Assembly: GCA_015227615.1 (NCBI GenBank)
Contig: JAALGZ010000028.1
Coordinates: forward strand, 248,001-312,000
Direction: 5' to 3'
From: Labyrinthula sp. Ha
Taxonomy: Eukaryota > Sar > Bigyra > Labyrinthulida > Labyrinthulaceae
DNA length: 64,000 bases
Shown: positions 8,760 through 23,600 of the stretch, in pieces
How positions within the stretch are numbered: position 1 is the first letter of the stretch
How the letters are laid out: the number at the start of each line of letters is the position of its first letter
Notes under the pieces: generated by a model
What the model saw: only the letters and a program-made list of their open reading frames with translations
Database searches by the model: none
What the model was told of the DNA's origin: nothing
Program-made: the position numbers and the translations under genes

Positions 8760-11715
8760 TATACACTACTTGATTTTAATGGATGGAATTATTATGCCAT
8801 AGCAGAAAATATTGTATATGATAGAGTGCAGAAAAACTTTCATGGAATTCTATAGCATAACACTTTGATCTAAATAAGAAACTTATGAAAACCAACCAAA
8901 AAAGTAAAAGATATAATAGCTTTCTAAAATAAGGATGGAAAAACTTTGTTAGACTGCGTGTGAAGTTGCAGAGAAGTGTTTATCTGCACTAAACATATAG
9001 TAAATTGAAGTTTTGTTTGAGTTAGAGAGCTCAGCAGCTCAATTCCAGGATTCTTTGCTTGTGGATTGAAATTAACAATTGTTTCAGAGTTTCGTCTTAA
9101 TCTCATTTTTAGATTAAGACTTAAAAAGAGTATCTTGCACAAAATAAATTGTGAAAAAGTATAATTGCTTGACAAATCTGCAGGCACTCAACTCGTCAAT
9201 CAAAAGATTGAAATAATTGCTTCAGATATGCCTGAAGGTTTGTTTGAAGGAGCGTTTGGAAAGTAACTACTTTCACCTGAAGACGTTTCAGCTGCTTTAA
9301 AAAAAACTTTGACACAACTTTATAATCAGCCAAAGGCAGAAGACCTGTCCTCTGTTGAGAATAGTTACTTTCCTTCGCTGTATATCTTGCGCTCAAGAAG
9401 ACTTGAAGAAATATTAAGAAAGAAGTAATCAGAAAAGACAGAGGGATGTAACAAGAAATGTCTTAAAATAGCTTTCCAGGTACAAGAAAAGTTTTGTACT
9501 GTAAGGGCTTGTCAACTGGGAAGAAATTCAAGCATATAGACTCGGGCAAAGGAAGGCGAACAGAAGAAAAGGTGCAGCAAACTGTACCGAGAAATATTCC
9601 GCTTTACTAGGATTGGTTAAGAACTATTACGTTTAAGTACTTGGAAATATGCAACTATGATCTTGGATGCCATTCAGGATTATTTTCTTAGTTGAAGTGC
9701 TAATCAGACTTCAGCCATGAATTGAAACTTGTTTAACACACAGTCAGTTTATATTCTAAGCAATAAAGAATATTTGAGAATATAACACTTATTTTTAAGT
9801 TCTGGTAGAGAAAAGAAAATGTTGCAAAATATGTTGAAGCAAGCTTACTGGCCTTCAGATTTGAAAAATAACAAAGACAAAAAAGATAATAATTACAGGT
9901 AATAGCATTGAAAGCAGAGCTCATATTTCCTGTTAAAGTTTCAGATTTAATCCACTCTAATGTTTTTTCTCAAAGAATTTTACTATCCGCGGTACGAATT
10001 TCTGCTAACAAGATTTGACTCTAAGAATGATGAACACGGAACCTACATTGTACTTCAAGGTCTTAAAGTATTAAGCGATTTGGGATAATACTCATCACAC
10101 AGAGCACAAAAAAGTTTTTCCGAGTGAAAAAGAGCTTTTGCAAAAAAATAGAAAAAACACACGCTGGTATGAAAACCTAGAGACTAATTTCTTTTAGTGA
10201 AAATGAGATATGTCCTCATCTGTTCGCCCGACAAGATGTCAAGATTCTCCAAATTAGTAAAAGCCTCAAACGGCAGAGCAGTATTGCTTTAGCACAAATC
10301 TAGTATTAAATGTGTCCTCAAAGAACGCTGGTAGATATTGCATTTACCGCGTAATGACTCAAAAGAAAATGCTGCTTCATTCTTGTTCATTGATAACTTG
10401 GGCTTCGCCGAATTTTCGAGGATGCAACGCCATCCTCAACATCATGGCAGCTGTTGGACCAAATTCTGACCAAAAAACATCATTAAGCTGTTTTCCAAAA
10501 GGTGTCATAGCTTATAAATTAAGAATCATATTTTTAATTACCCAGTGGATCTTTTCACTAGTTATCATTTTACTATGTTCACCGTGTATTTTACTTTTTT
10601 TGCTCTGTTACATTTATCGTCTTTATGCTTTGCTCTTAAGACATCCCGGGAAAAAAGATACACCTTAGAATCAAAATTGCCGGAAAATAAACTTCAATAA
10701 ACTGGTCAGACTTGTAATATAACAATAAGCTTTCCTAAAAGAATTATCTTCTTAAATTTGTTACACTTAGCCAAATTATTATATCAAAACAAAAACGAAA
10801 ATTAACTGTAATATCACACCTCAAGATCCGTTACTCTGCCGTTAAACCAAAAACAGCTCCATGTCATGACATGCTTATAATAATCAAATCGAGAATATAG
10901 CGGATCCAGATAACAGCTTTCGTAACAACGCTGCAAGTGTGAGATACAGTATTCCTCACATTAAGCCAATCACAGAAAAAATTCAAATTATGTCCAAATA
11001 TTACAATCCAAACCTTTAATGTAGTAAACAGAATCTGCATGCTATAACAATAATGTATTTCTTATTTAGGTTCGTTCCTTATATTATAGATATAGTTATA
11101 CAATATTGAGTTATAAAAAATAGAATAGCAATATAAGATTACTATAGAGCAGAGACCACGTTGACCAACAGAAAAATAACTTTATATAGTACAGATTTGT
11201 TCTCGGCTGTATACTTATTATACTAATTATCTATTCACGCTATTCAAACACACTAGATTTTATACCATTCTAATTATAATTGACGCATCTATCGAAGCTA
11301 CACTACTATTTATTAATATTTCTTTCTGGTTTGCTCATTGTGTCGTATTAAAAAAAAGGAATAATGTATTATCTCAAGGAACTTTACAAGCTATATTGGT
11401 TAAAGAACAAGAGGTTTTTATCAATCTAACATTTTATGAAATGTTTCAAAGCTTATGTTTTTACAACTCTAGCCTAGGCATATCCCCACTCCTCAAGACT
11501 ACAGAGTGAGGTTAAACTGCCGAAAACCCTTATCTCATGACAGTATTGGTTGGAACCCAAATGGCACTTCCAATACTGGAATCAAATTATTACATAAAAA
11601 ACCACAACAGCTCTTTATAGCCAGTGTTCTCCTCTGTCGCTTAAAATTTTGAGATTTGAGTTGCCTTGGAGATTTTTCTTAGCATATGAACAGATAATTT
11701 TAGGTAGCAGAATTA
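8760..11715. other. Unassigned 2.95-kb intergenic stretch
   Basis: No gene here meets the standard of its neighbours. Open frames are short, start without the promoter-like motif and match no family I know. The longest (10312-10668, 118 codons) has a hydrophobic C-terminal half of doubtful meaning. A short plus-strand translation near 10.9 kb (SVRYSIPHIKPITEKI) faintly recalls the end of LINE or Penelope reverse transcriptases. The stretch is probably decayed repeat DNA. Confidence 0.4.
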
Positions 11716-11721
11716 TCATCT

Positions 11722-11851
11722 TGTAATTAGAATACTGGAAATAGGGAATAGGAGTTTCAACGAACTGTATTTTCTTAAGCTTTTAACAAAACCACTAAAA
11801 ATATAAACCAAACAACAATAAATACCTCTTCATAATAGTCACTAGTCAACA
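11722..11851 (+). repeat. 5' LTR of Ty1/copia element
   Basis: About 130 bp, beginning TGTAATTAG and ending GTCAACA. It is repeated directly at 15945-16074 with about 10 differences (roughly 92% identity). TG...CA ends fit an LTR. No matching target duplication is evident outside the pair. Confidence 0.8.
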
Positions 11852-14800
11852 GGTTAACAACCAGCAAAAGAATTCTATACCACTTCCCTAAAAAATAAAA
11901 GAGTGGATGACAATACTCTTAAACTTAACAACCCGCAACAGTATAAAAACTGGGTTATCAAAATTAAGAGCTTTCTTCGCGAAAAGGTTGTTTGGCCCAG
12001 AGTATCTAAAGACGAACTCGGTGATGAACTTTACACCGGCAAGTCAGAAAGGTCTCAAAATAAAATTGATAAAACTGCAACCAGGATCATCTATCAACAC
12101 CTTTCAGAGAAGGTTATAGAATCCTTGGGAGATGCTGAAGATCCTAATACTCTCTGGGAGAGAATAAAGGATATGTATGCTGCTGATGACCTCTCAGAAA
12201 AAGACAGAATCAGAAACTTACTCTTCAATTCACCCGGGATTACAGCTCTAGAAAGGATCAATAACTTCGACGTTAACCAGGCACGCTATCAAGAGATAGC
12301 GGGAACCCTGAACGACGAAGACAAAATAGCGTAGATCATGAGGATCCGAAAACATCATTTAGTAGACTTGTTGCAGCAACAGCTTAGGCTACATACTAAT
12401 TAAAAAAATATTATACCATTTTAAAAGAACTGAGTTTCATCGCAGAAAAAATGGACAACAATAAAAAATCTTCTAATAACCATTACTCGCAGTCATCGAA
12501 ACCAAAAAAGAAGTGTGGAAGATGTTGGAGAACTAACCATGTGACAAAAAAATGCACGGCTAGAACGTATTGTATTCTTTGTAAGTCGGATAAACATTTT
12601 GCACCGGCGTGTCCCGGAAAAGGTGGGAACAAAGAAAATAACGAAGCAAACACGAGAAACGTAACTCAGCAAGGAGAAGAAACCCAGCAGTCTGAAAGCT
12701 TTGAAATAAGAACACAAAAATCTTACAATTCAGAAGAAGATACGGAAACTGTGTATGATGAAACTGCAGATGTTTTGGTAGAACATGTCCTAAATACAAT
12801 AGAAAAAGATAAAAATAAAATACCATTCATCGTAGATTCAGGAGCAAGTAGCCACGTTTTACCTAAAAGATATATTAGTAAAGCGTTTGAAATAAAAGAT
12901 GTTCAAGATGGACACGTAAACGTAGTAGGTGGAACGTTGCCAATAACTAAAAGAGCCTCGTTCAAAATAAAAACGGATATGAATAAGGTTCTCGTTTTGA
13001 AAGATGCAATAGTTCTTGATACAGATACTTGTTTAATAAGTTTTGGAAAACTTTTAGAGAAAGATCTCAGAATAAAAACTAAAGATAAGAACATTGTTTT
13101 CGTAAATGAGGATAATAAAATAGTTTTAACTGCAAAGAAAGAAGCAAATAGAGTATTCAAAACAGAAGCAGAATTCATTGATAACGAAAAGATATTTACA
13201 ATTTCTGAAGTAGAATATTACCACAAACTTTTTGGTCATCCTTCAGTAAATATATTGAAAAATACTTTAAAGTTTCATAATATAAAAATAAAAGTACCTG
13301 ATATAGTAAGCTGTGAAGTTTGTTCAAAAACGAAACAACAAAGAACACCTGTTCATAAACAAAAAGTGTTCAAGGCCAGCAAACCTCTAGAGAGACTGTA
13401 TTGTGACACTGTATCTTCAACTGTAAGAGGTAAAGCTGGAGAACATTATTTTATTGTCGTTACTGACAGCTTCTCTAAATATAGATATGTAGAGAATTTC
13501 AAGTCAAAAGATCGTATTCCAGAAAACTTGATAATATTTTTCAAAAAAGTACAAAGGCTCAGTGAATACAAAATAAAAGAAGTTTAAATAGATCAGGAAA
13601 CTGAATTCAAAAACTCTGGCTTAAAACCATACTTTGACCAAGAGGGTATAAGTTTCAGGTTTAGTCCTGTATATCTACCAGAGGCAAACGGCACCGCTGA
13701 AAGAGCCAATGGTAGAATACTACAACTTTCTAGAACGCTCATTTACGAGTCGAAACTAGAAAAGAAATACTGGACCTACGCGACTAAATACGCATCGTTC
13801 ATCAGCAACAATATTTCTACATCTGCAGTTGAAACACCTCCAGTTTTCGTCTTATTTAAAAGAAGACCACAATTAAATAATCTTTTTATTTTTGGTCGGG
13901 GAAAGGTATATAAAATTAGGAAGCCTGAAAATAAGTTTTCTGAAAGATCCAGAAAAGGAATATATTTTGGAATAAAGAATACCTTAGCAGAAAATATACT
14001 ATTGGATAACACTTCATAAAAAGAGATTTTAACAAGGGATGTTCGTCCATTGACGAATAATCTATACAATAAATAAAAAATGAAAGTAAAAATACACTGG
14101 ACCCACATGTGCATTTTGACAACCTCATAAAGGAAGAAAATTCAGAAGTTCCAGAAGACTGGATCAGAAGGAGCAACAGAAAAAAGAAACCTGTAAAAGG
14201 TATGTTGCAAAAGAGACCCAGCTGACAGCGTTCGTGGAACAAGCTTATTCTTCATTGCTAGATCCAACACAAAACATCTTTCTACTGCTAAAGAAGAAGG
14301 GAAGGATACCTAAAAGTTACTCACAAATAAAAAGATACACAGACAGCAAATACTGGCATCAAGATTATGGTAAAAAGCTAGTAGAACTAGAGACAATAGG
14401 CGGCTTTTTAAAGATCCCAATAAAACAGAACCATATAGAGCTGAAGTCTAGAACCTATTCGGACTTAACTCCAAGAAATATGACAACGTTCAGAAGCAGT
14501 ACATTTATAAGATGCGAATAACTGCGAACGGAAAATTTAGCAGGGCACTTCAACCAACGTATAGTCCAGTAACCAACGTCGAGTGCATCAGGATGTTCTT
14601 CTCAAAAGTGACACAAAGCAGTTTACATATCTTTCAACTAGATGTATCTACAGCGTACCTAAATGCTAAATTAGAGAAAAAAAGATACTATATCATTCCT
14701 GAGAAATATTTCAAAGATCGGGAGAATTTTTATTGGCAAAGCGAGAAGGCGTTATATGGTCTAAAAGAGTCAGCAAGATGTTGGTATGAGCTTCTGGATT

Positions 14801-15944
14801 TACGTCTCAGGGAACTATGTTTCATCAAATGCCTTATTGAGACCACCATATATCGGCTTGATCAGGACGGTGATGAAGTATTTCTCAATATCTATGTCGA
14901 CAACATTCTTTTTACTTGTCAAAATCCGAAAAATGGTAATGCACTATTCAAAAAATTTAAACAGATTTTCGATATCAAACATACCGATAATTCCGAGAAG
15001 TTCATAGGTTTTGAGGTCAAGAAAACATCGAGATGTTATTATTTACATATAAAAAATTATATTGAAACAAAAGCGTTCATATACAAAGTCAATAATCCGA
15101 AATTCGTTGCGATCCCACATCAATCAGGGGTATATTATGAGCCCACAGAATCGAAAATTGATCCAAAATACTTTCAGTCGATAATAGGAACACTACTATT
15201 TGCAGCAAGAACATGTCGTCTCGATATCGCATGGGCAGTCAACCGACTTTCGGTCTTCTCGAAAGCACCAGGAATAGAACACTTAAGACAAGCAAAACGA
15301 ATACTTAAATATATTTTACACTCAAAACAACTGGCGCTATCATTTAAAAGAGAGATTATCAAAACGAAAATAGAGGTTTATTGTGACGCTAGTTGGAAAA
15401 ATGTTCCAGCTAATATGGCGTCTATTGGCGGTCATATTATTCTCTTGAACGGAACTCCGATAATTTGGAAAACAAAGAAACAAGATCTCATAGCTCAGTC
15501 GAGTACTAAGGCAGAAACCATAGGAGTCTCAAGGGGTCTATCAACTTTAAAATGGTGCACAAATATTTTAAAGTTTTTGAGGATGAAAACACCTAAAGTT
15601 ACAGTATTTTCAGACAACCATGGTGCAATAAAGTTACTAGAAGGACAAACCATCAGCGGAAGAAGTCGTCATATCGACATAAAATATTTTGTGACTAGCT
15701 TTGAGTTGAAAAGAAATAGTTGGAAAATTAAATACACTGAAGCAGGAAAGAATTTAGCAGACATTATTACAAAATCCGTTAATAAAGTTATTTTTAAAAA
15801 CATAGTTCAAAAGTTAATGAACACACTAAAGTAAAATCAGAAATAGAAAATACAAGTTACAAGAAAAGTTACAAATCAAATCAAGAAAAAATACATTTGC
15901 ACCATAGGAGCAATGAAGAGTGGGGAAGTATGAGCATATTTTTT

Positions 15945-16074
15945 TGTATTTAGAATACTGAAAATAGGGAATGGGGGTTTAAAAGAACTGCATATTCTCA
16001 AGCTTTTAACAAAACCACTAAAAATATAAATCAAACAACAATAAATACCTCTTCATAATAGTCACTAGTCAACA
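15945..16074 (+). repeat. 3' LTR of Ty1/copia element
   Basis: Partner of the repeat at 11722-11851. The polypurine tract lies at about 15917-15928, so the true LTR may begin slightly further left, near a TG at 15931; the copy at the 5' end does not match there. Confidence 0.8.
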
Positions 16075-17640
16075 AGAATTTTGTGCTCTATACAAGAGAG
16101 ATACAAAGGGGTTGTATACAAATAATAGAAACGTACATGATTGCAGAAAATCAAGCCCAGCAACTCTCAAAGAGCACGGTACATCTTGGATGTGGAAAAT
16201 TATCATTTCTTTGGAAGCCTATTTGGTGATAAATTTCACAGCTCCATGGTACACCCTGAGTTTATATGTATTTTACTTTGTGTGCTATTGGTTTATATGC
16301 ATCTTTTCTGTCTAAGATAAAAGCTAAGTTGGATCTATCCTTGAAGTTATCTAGCAGAGCAAGAGCTTTCTACCAGTTTCTGGAAACTTTATACCACCCT
16401 TTGGTTTATCATTTCAACTTGTTCATTAGCTTGAGTTAAACAGTTCGTTAATGATTGGATTATATATTCGGCAGTCGATTTGCTTTTTAATTGCGCCTTT
16501 AACTAAGAATTTAATTTTCTCACTCATTGCCAGGAAGAGTATTCGGTTATCCAAGTTTTGTTTCATAACCACTGACTTCCATACATGTATTTTTTATTCT
16601 TAATAGACAAGTAACAGCAAATTAAGCTTTAACTGAAATATTATTTGACTCACCATTAACTTATTTTTTGTTTCACGTAATTTTAAGTTTGTATCAGTTA
16701 AAACCATTGTTTTTTCCTTTGAGTGTGATTATGGTTCCTTTTATCACATATAATCCGTGATGCTCAAGTGGATTAACATGAATCCCGCCGAGCTTATGTA
16801 GTGGGCGATGTGCTAGGGAGGCTTTAGAAACAGATCAATTTTCTCGGTTGACAGGTAGCAACTCGAGACCCAAATGACATAATATTTTATCCCAAATTTC
16901 TCAAAATATATTGATTTGTTTTCTAAGGCGATCCGTATTGTCAAGAGTTAACAGGCAAAAAAAGAAGGGTAAGTTAAGTTATACTCTCGTACTGCAATAC
17001 ATATTAATATGAGTAAGAAAAAAGGTTTTTGAAGAACGTTAAAGCTTAAGCTTCGGCTACTGTATCGCTGTCAGTAATATAGTTTTAAAGAAACTTTGCG
17101 TCCTTCTCAGTGGATTTCTTTTCCTAAGGGGGTACTCCGAGAGCGCGGAAAATTTGCACGTTTTTGATTAACACTATAAGTTAAGATATATAGTACTATA
17201 TGCTTGGTGCACCCAACCATCGATGACTAACCTGTGTATATTAATGTGAAGAATAATAAATTAGTTTATTATATAACAATGACATTCAAATAATAGTAGA
17301 TTTATCGGTTATTGCTTATCGATATTGGTTACCAGTATCAAGAGTTGTATACTATTTTGAGAAAATAAGCCATAACTTACTGTCAACGCAAAATGAAATA
17401 ACATAAAAAAGTAGCACAAACTCTCATTTTAGTAAATTACCTTGGATAATGAATTCCAAGTGTGAATACCAACCTTACTATCTCGGAACCTAAGTATAAA
17501 ACAGATTTCTAAAGTTACTTTTGATCTCTTAGATATTTTGCAAACATCTTCTGAGTAAGATCCGTAGATGACTTTTGTTTTATAAGGGTCTTTCTTGAGT
17601 TACTTCAGTTCACTTGACTAACACTTAAGATAGACCACAA
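16075..17640. other. Unassigned stretch between elements
   Basis: AT-rich DNA with only short open frames and no recognised motif. It holds no host gene, RNA gene or element end that I can support. Decayed LTR or leader sequence of gypsy copy A may lie in its right part. Confidence 0.4.
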
Positions 17641-17649
17641 ACCCTTTAT

Positions 17650-20600
17650 CAAAGGTTTTCTGAATATTATAAGGCGTCTCGCGAAAAGAAAAGAAATACT
17701 ATAACAATTCCTCAGTTGGAGGAGAAAAAGAGTGTGACATTCCCTGATCAGCCTACGCGACGATCTACCCATCAGGCCACAGCTTCACATGCTTCTTTAG
17801 TGGAACAAGGTACTTCCCTGGCCAAGCTTATCGTCATATGACGTTAAGAACAGCTAGATCCAACCCATGTGGTGAATATTATGGGCCCATTCACGGATGC
17901 ACAGTCGAAAACCCGGGTAATGACTGGAGATTAATCGACGATGCAGTCTAGATCAAGCATATCAGCGGCTGGCTTCGTACCACATGGTACCCAAATGTCG
18001 GCCGTGTAATGTGAATTCGGAACCCAGACCGAGATAATTGCAAGATCAGTCGAAAAACTATAGAACCCGTTCCAGCGGTTGTTAATAATGGAGTTCAAGC
18101 TGTGGAATCAGCCCAAAGAAATATAGAAACCATAAAAGCATCTGATAATACTGGTGTCCAGACTCTTCCGGTAGGATCTCAAGGTACAATAGTAATGGAA
18201 GTCGCAAATTTGCCACAATCGAATGGCCCGTTACTTAGAGCTGATGCTTCAAGTGCTTTGCAAACTCAAGGCACACAAGAGGTGAGGAGAAACTATGCTA
18301 CATCAGCAGCCATTCGTACCTGCCCCGCGATAAGATCTGAGTCTTGTACAAGTGACAAGTTTTTCAGTAGCAAGAAGTTGGGATTCCAACCCAGAGAATC
18401 GTTTCTGGGGCGGTTGCAGCTACCGCTGAAACGATCAGATCTCCGTTGCCATCGTAGAGGTTATTATCGCGCATTTCCACTTCCTAGTGATCTAGCGGAA
18501 TAGATTTCAACCGAAACCTTCTTAGTTTTGACACTCAAACTAGGACGGATATGCAAGGTGGAGGAGAAAAAACAGAGATATCAGAAGTTACTGAGGAATA
18601 TTAACCGACGGACACTGCATCGGTCAAATTCTTTGAGTACAAGGCAGCAGATCATAGGTATGAAAGCCCTACTGAGCGATAACTACAAGAACCCAAGCCT
18701 TATTAACCAAATGATGGATATAGCATAAGAGAAAGGGCTTTAAAACGGGGTTATATGACCAGATTGGATATGCAACACCTTACCTGCAGAGATAAGTTCG
18801 GTTCACTGGTATGACACTATCGTAGTTGCAGTATATGCCTCTGCTAAGGCTTCCGCGGAGAGAAAAATGTATGGGCAGCATTCCTCCATCCACGGGTGTA
18901 GAGATTTTTAGGTGGTCACAATTGTGTGGAAGGAAATATTACCTGAGGAAAAAACTAACGACAACGGAGTTGATGTCTGCACGTTAATAAGAGCAAAAAA
19001 AAAGTGAGAGGATTTCCAGAAAACATGCTTTTATGTTGCAAGGTTTAAAACCTGCTACGTTTGACCCCGCTCCTAAATCACTTAGATCAGCTAATGATCC
19101 TGAGTACACGGGCATAATATAAGGGATTAACATGATTATTTTCAAGAGACTTACTCCCATGGATAGCAACATGGATTTTTTTTGAGTATTTTGAAAACGA
19201 ACCATGCCAACTCTGAAGTGCCTTCGGAGTTCCTTTCCATAATAAGTAATCATGAATGGTAACCAAACAATGAGGTTAAGAGTATGCAACAAAATGTTGA
19301 CACCTTTAAGATTGAAGCTGCTATGCTTTGTACCATGGTGAAGAACCTGTCAAAGAATTTCTATGCCTAGAGCAGGAGGCGGAAAATCTTGTTATCGAAG
19401 CCCGAAAAGACTCACCAATGATACTCTATCAACTGAGACTATAAATCAGTTCCTGCCTTGTTGCAGAGTAAGTAGGGAGATGTTTGATCCACAGTTCAAA
19501 TCCTACATGTATTTGGGTAACAACTTATTCATTGATCTTTTTCTGATGGGCACTTCACGTAGATACTAAATTTTATGAGGGAGAGTAGAGAGCGATTGTT
19601 AGCAGAAAGTAAGGATACCCTTAAACTAGCCTTAAAAAGTTTTCTGACCTAATGAAGACATCACCTTGCGGAGGTTTACTAAGTCCTTTAATATGATCAG
19701 AAAGATTACAGCGGAGAATTACGTAGACCGGATAGATAGCTACGAAAATGCAAAGCTCTTTGAAAAATTGTAATGAATACTCCTGTGAAGATACAAATGA
19801 CTAGGCTATCCTGGCTAACAAGATCTCAGCTAACTTCGATCCCTCCAAGATTCTTAAAGGTCCTCAAAAAAGAACTTGAAGCGTAGGGAAGAGCTGCAAT
19901 TGATAGAGACCAGGTGGTGAGCCATGCTCAGTTATTTAGAAGGGGACAGTAGCAAATAGGGTGACTCCTGAATTGCTCTCGACTAGTAGCAGGAAGAAAG
20001 CATAGGACACATCCTAAGGGCGTCCATAAGGAAACCCATAGATAACGAGGGGCGTACTAACACTGTGAAAATTTAAAAAAAAACAACGCTAACGAAATTT
20101 TGTAGTTCCGAAAGAGCGACAGCAGGTGCATAGTCATTAATGTTACTAAACTAAACAATACACGTACGTTGGTAGTTCTGGGTTCAATTTATTTTACTTC
20201 CAGGTTCAGAAACAACGCCAGGTACAGATCATCACTGCTCATTATGCTACACATGTGCCTAATGAAAAGGCATCAGAATAACGAATAACAAGATGAAACT
20301 TATTCTTGATGCGATGTTGGAATCAGAGCCGACATGGTTGTGGGATCCGTGGTTAAACGCGGCCAATCTTGTCGTATTATTCGAGAGAAATACGATGAAA
20401 AAAGTCAATGTTAATAGTACCATCTCCATATTTTGAGAGTACAGAGACTAGATCTAAAGGTCTATAAGTATGGTGATTTGAAAAGGAGGTGCTATATCTA
20501 GCAGCTGCTGTTGATCCACGACAGAAGATGTAATTATTTCCTCTTGGGTCGGGTTGCTTTATTGAAAAGGAAGCTCTTGCCCGAACATAACCTAGATAAA

Positions 20601-23600
20601 TATAATTCAGGTAGCCAGGCTAGCCACCTGGTCGGCTATTTCATAGTAAGAGCTACTTTTCTGTGTTATAGAAATATAATTAGTGCTAAGTTCTAGAGTA
20701 GGAATTTAGTTCCCTTAGATTGGTCTAATATAACCCTGTTACTTGTACATAAAATAAAGCTTAAAAAATGGTTAGCTATGTTTATTTCCGACTTTTTGGA
20801 CTCCTTGGGTGTTTTTTTGTACTGTTTGTATGCAAAAAAAACTCTAGTTGAGAGTAAAAAGATGTTATCTCTTCGGCAATTGCCTTGATCAGAGCAAGAC
20901 AAGTCATTAAATTTGTAAAACATCTTAGGAGTAAGAGATGGGCTTCCAATAAAACTTGGTCAGCTAACACCAATTCTTGCTTTCCTTCAGAGCGAGAGTA
21001 TTAAGACCTTTCCTAAAATAAGGGTTCATAGAAAAGAACTGACAGATCCGGACCTAAAACGATGGTCGTTGCTCGCCAGCTGACCACTGAATACCAACTA
21101 CGTCTGACCAACAACCTTCCAAATGACACTCTTGCGGATGATAACAGATAGCTATCGGACTTAAGCGATAAAGTAATACGGAGAACATACTTCTCGCACC
21201 ACCTTGCTCAGGTCAAGCTAGTGGTGCTTGCTCATAGGCCGAGTTGGAAGAAGTAGGATGCCCCGATATATTTTGGGTACCAAATACCTTCACCAGCGTT
21301 GATCTAGTTAAGCAAGTCAGCAGCGGGGGTACCTCTGACACCAATTTGATAAAACAATCAACCTTAAGAGGTATTTTTAGGAAATTGTTGATGACGACTT
21401 GGATGACATATTGATACCCGACATGGATGATGAAGTGGACCCGGTCTTCGAAGAAACAGAAATCAACGCTGTCATATCAACCATGTTCCCAAGGGCTGAT
21501 GATGCATCGCAGGAGGTTAAAATAAAACTAGAAACCGTATGCTTAGAATATTGGGATGTGAAAGCAACAGATCACTCCCAAATTCATATATGTAAGTTGG
21601 AAAATATATCGTCATTCCCGTTAGAAAAATATGAGTTTAAGTACCCAAAATCTAGACTGACTTCTGCTAAGAAGAGCAAGTTTATTAAGAAAAACTTATT
21701 GGTATGGAGAAAAGGAAGCTAGTGAAACTGATATGGGCTACTTAGTTTGACTTTGTAATCTTTGTAGTTACTAAGAAGACTAATGAACCTAGGATGATAG
21801 ATGATTTGGTAGAAGTCATCAAAGTGTTGTATCGAGATGTTAATCAATTACACATTTTAGAAAAGAACTTTGAAAATCTAGGAAAAATTAATTTTATACA
21901 TCTTTTGATATGGTATCTGAGTTTTACTAGCTGAGTTCATCGAAAAAGCGAAGATATATTTCAACGTAGTTTCCAAGCATGGAGCTGATAAGTCGAACTT
22001 TACCCCTATGAGATATCATTCAACTCCGGTCTTATTTCACAAACAGATGGTGAAGCACATAATAGTTAAAGAAATAGGTGGAAGGAACTATTATGGTATC
22101 ATTCAGCGGATTGATCATACTTTGATCTATGCCAACACCTTTGATAAGTTTCTCAAGACACTGAGAGGATTCTTGAGGAACCAAATAAAGGCTAAGGTAA
22201 GAATCAACGCTCAAGATTCTACTATATTCTCTACGAACATAACTTCTTGCGGTAAAAAAGTAGAAGTGGAAGATAGAACTATAATCCGGTATATAATGAG
22301 AATATACTCAATGTTTCAAGAACGGAGTTATTATACGAACTCCCAGTAGTGGCACAATTGCCACAGTGGTTTTGATTAAGAGTTCCTAAGATGGATGAGC
22401 TTAGAGGCAAGTTTATGGCGAAGTAATCACAAATGAAGGGAAAGAATTCCGATCATGAAAGATAAAAAAATGAACGGATCGAATGATCGCATGAATTTTC
22501 TGAATAATTCGAGGAGTTCAAGAGGATTACATCAGTTCAGGCTAAGAAAAAACTGCAAGTTTTTGATCGAGACTAGAGTATACTTTAGGTGACTGATACA
22601 AGTAAGGAATACTATAGTGACATAATAATTCAGGCCGGGTTAGTACAATGGGGAAGCGCCTTGTCAAAGAAGACGATGTAATGGATGATGTTCTTTTCCG
22701 GCAAGTTGGACAAGGATAAGCATATCTGGGGAGTTGTATACAAGGAACTATGTCCTTTTGCAAAAACATTAACCGGTTTTCATATATATTGCCGTACCGC
22801 GCATCTCCAACTCACCTGTATATGGTCCATTTGAATATTAGGGCTATTATCAAAGGGGTTCTAGAGTTAACAATGAAAACCTAAATAGGATCCAGAGGCA
22901 GATTCTGAGGCTACATAAGGCAAAGGCCGTGATCTATAATGTAGATGGTAAAAGCAACTTCTTTGCGGATATGTTGACGAGATCGGAAGTTCATGCGGAG
23001 AACGGGGATGAAGAAGTAAGGGTTGTAAGGACAGAAACAAGAAAAACCCCACCAGATTTATTGGATACAGGGGAGAAAAACTTCCATAGAAGAATTTTGC
23101 AGCTCCTACAGACCCTGAGATGTAAAAAGTAAGTTAAATATCTCCGCAGTACCTATCGATATCAGAGCTAAATCTTCAGAGCAAGATAGCCTTGGCACCG
23201 GGTTCCTCTATGACGACCTTGGGCATAGAGTTCGCAAGGGCAAGGTGATTGACCATACCTCGAAAGAAAAGGCCTGGAAGACAAGAAGACTCTTTATGAA
23301 GAATTCTTCAAACTCGGTGGCGACTTTCTGTGGAATCTTGGATTGGACTACTGGTCAATCTAAATATGAAGAGTCATCAGGTAAGCGGTAGGGAAACTGG
23401 GCACCGCTGAAGAAGACGATGAAATCATAAGCATAAGAGTTAATGCTGCAAGATTATACCCAAATAATCAAACGAATAAGAGGACATTCATACAAATGAA
23501 ATCCTTTGATAAGAATTAATTGTCTGTATTCAACCCTTGCTAAGTGGGGAATTGGATTCAAATTTGGGATGTCAAAATCCCGTGCCATCAAAGGCGGAGA

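Larger units (their letters stand above)
11722..16074 (+). mobile_element. Ty1/copia LTR retrotransposon, broken
   Basis: A copia-type element of about 4.35 kb. In order: a gag region from about 11.9 kb (UBN2-type, LWERIKDMYAADDLSEKD); a CCHC-type knuckle near 12.5 kb; an aspartic protease with VDSGASSHV near 12.83 kb; a GAG-pre-integrase segment with HKLFGHPS near 13.23 kb; the integrase core from about 13.35 kb; a reverse transcriptase from about 14.5 kb; and RNase H to about 15.8 kb (CDASWKN, DNHGAIKL, RSRHIDIKYF). The order protease, integrase, RT, RNase H is diagnostic of copia. The element is broken, with roughly three to five breaks. LTR divergence near 8% suggests a moderately old insertion. 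A purine-rich run (AGAGTGGGGAAG) just before the 3' LTR is the likely polypurine tract. Confidence 0.93.

Noticed and set aside
10312-10668. 118-codon open frame with hydrophobic C-terminal half
   Set aside because: No promoter-like motif, no family match, and it lies in decayed DNA. It could be a chance frame.
10900-11020. Translation SVRYSIPHIKPITEKI, like the end of LINE or Penelope RT
   Set aside because: Too short and without supporting upstream RT motifs.
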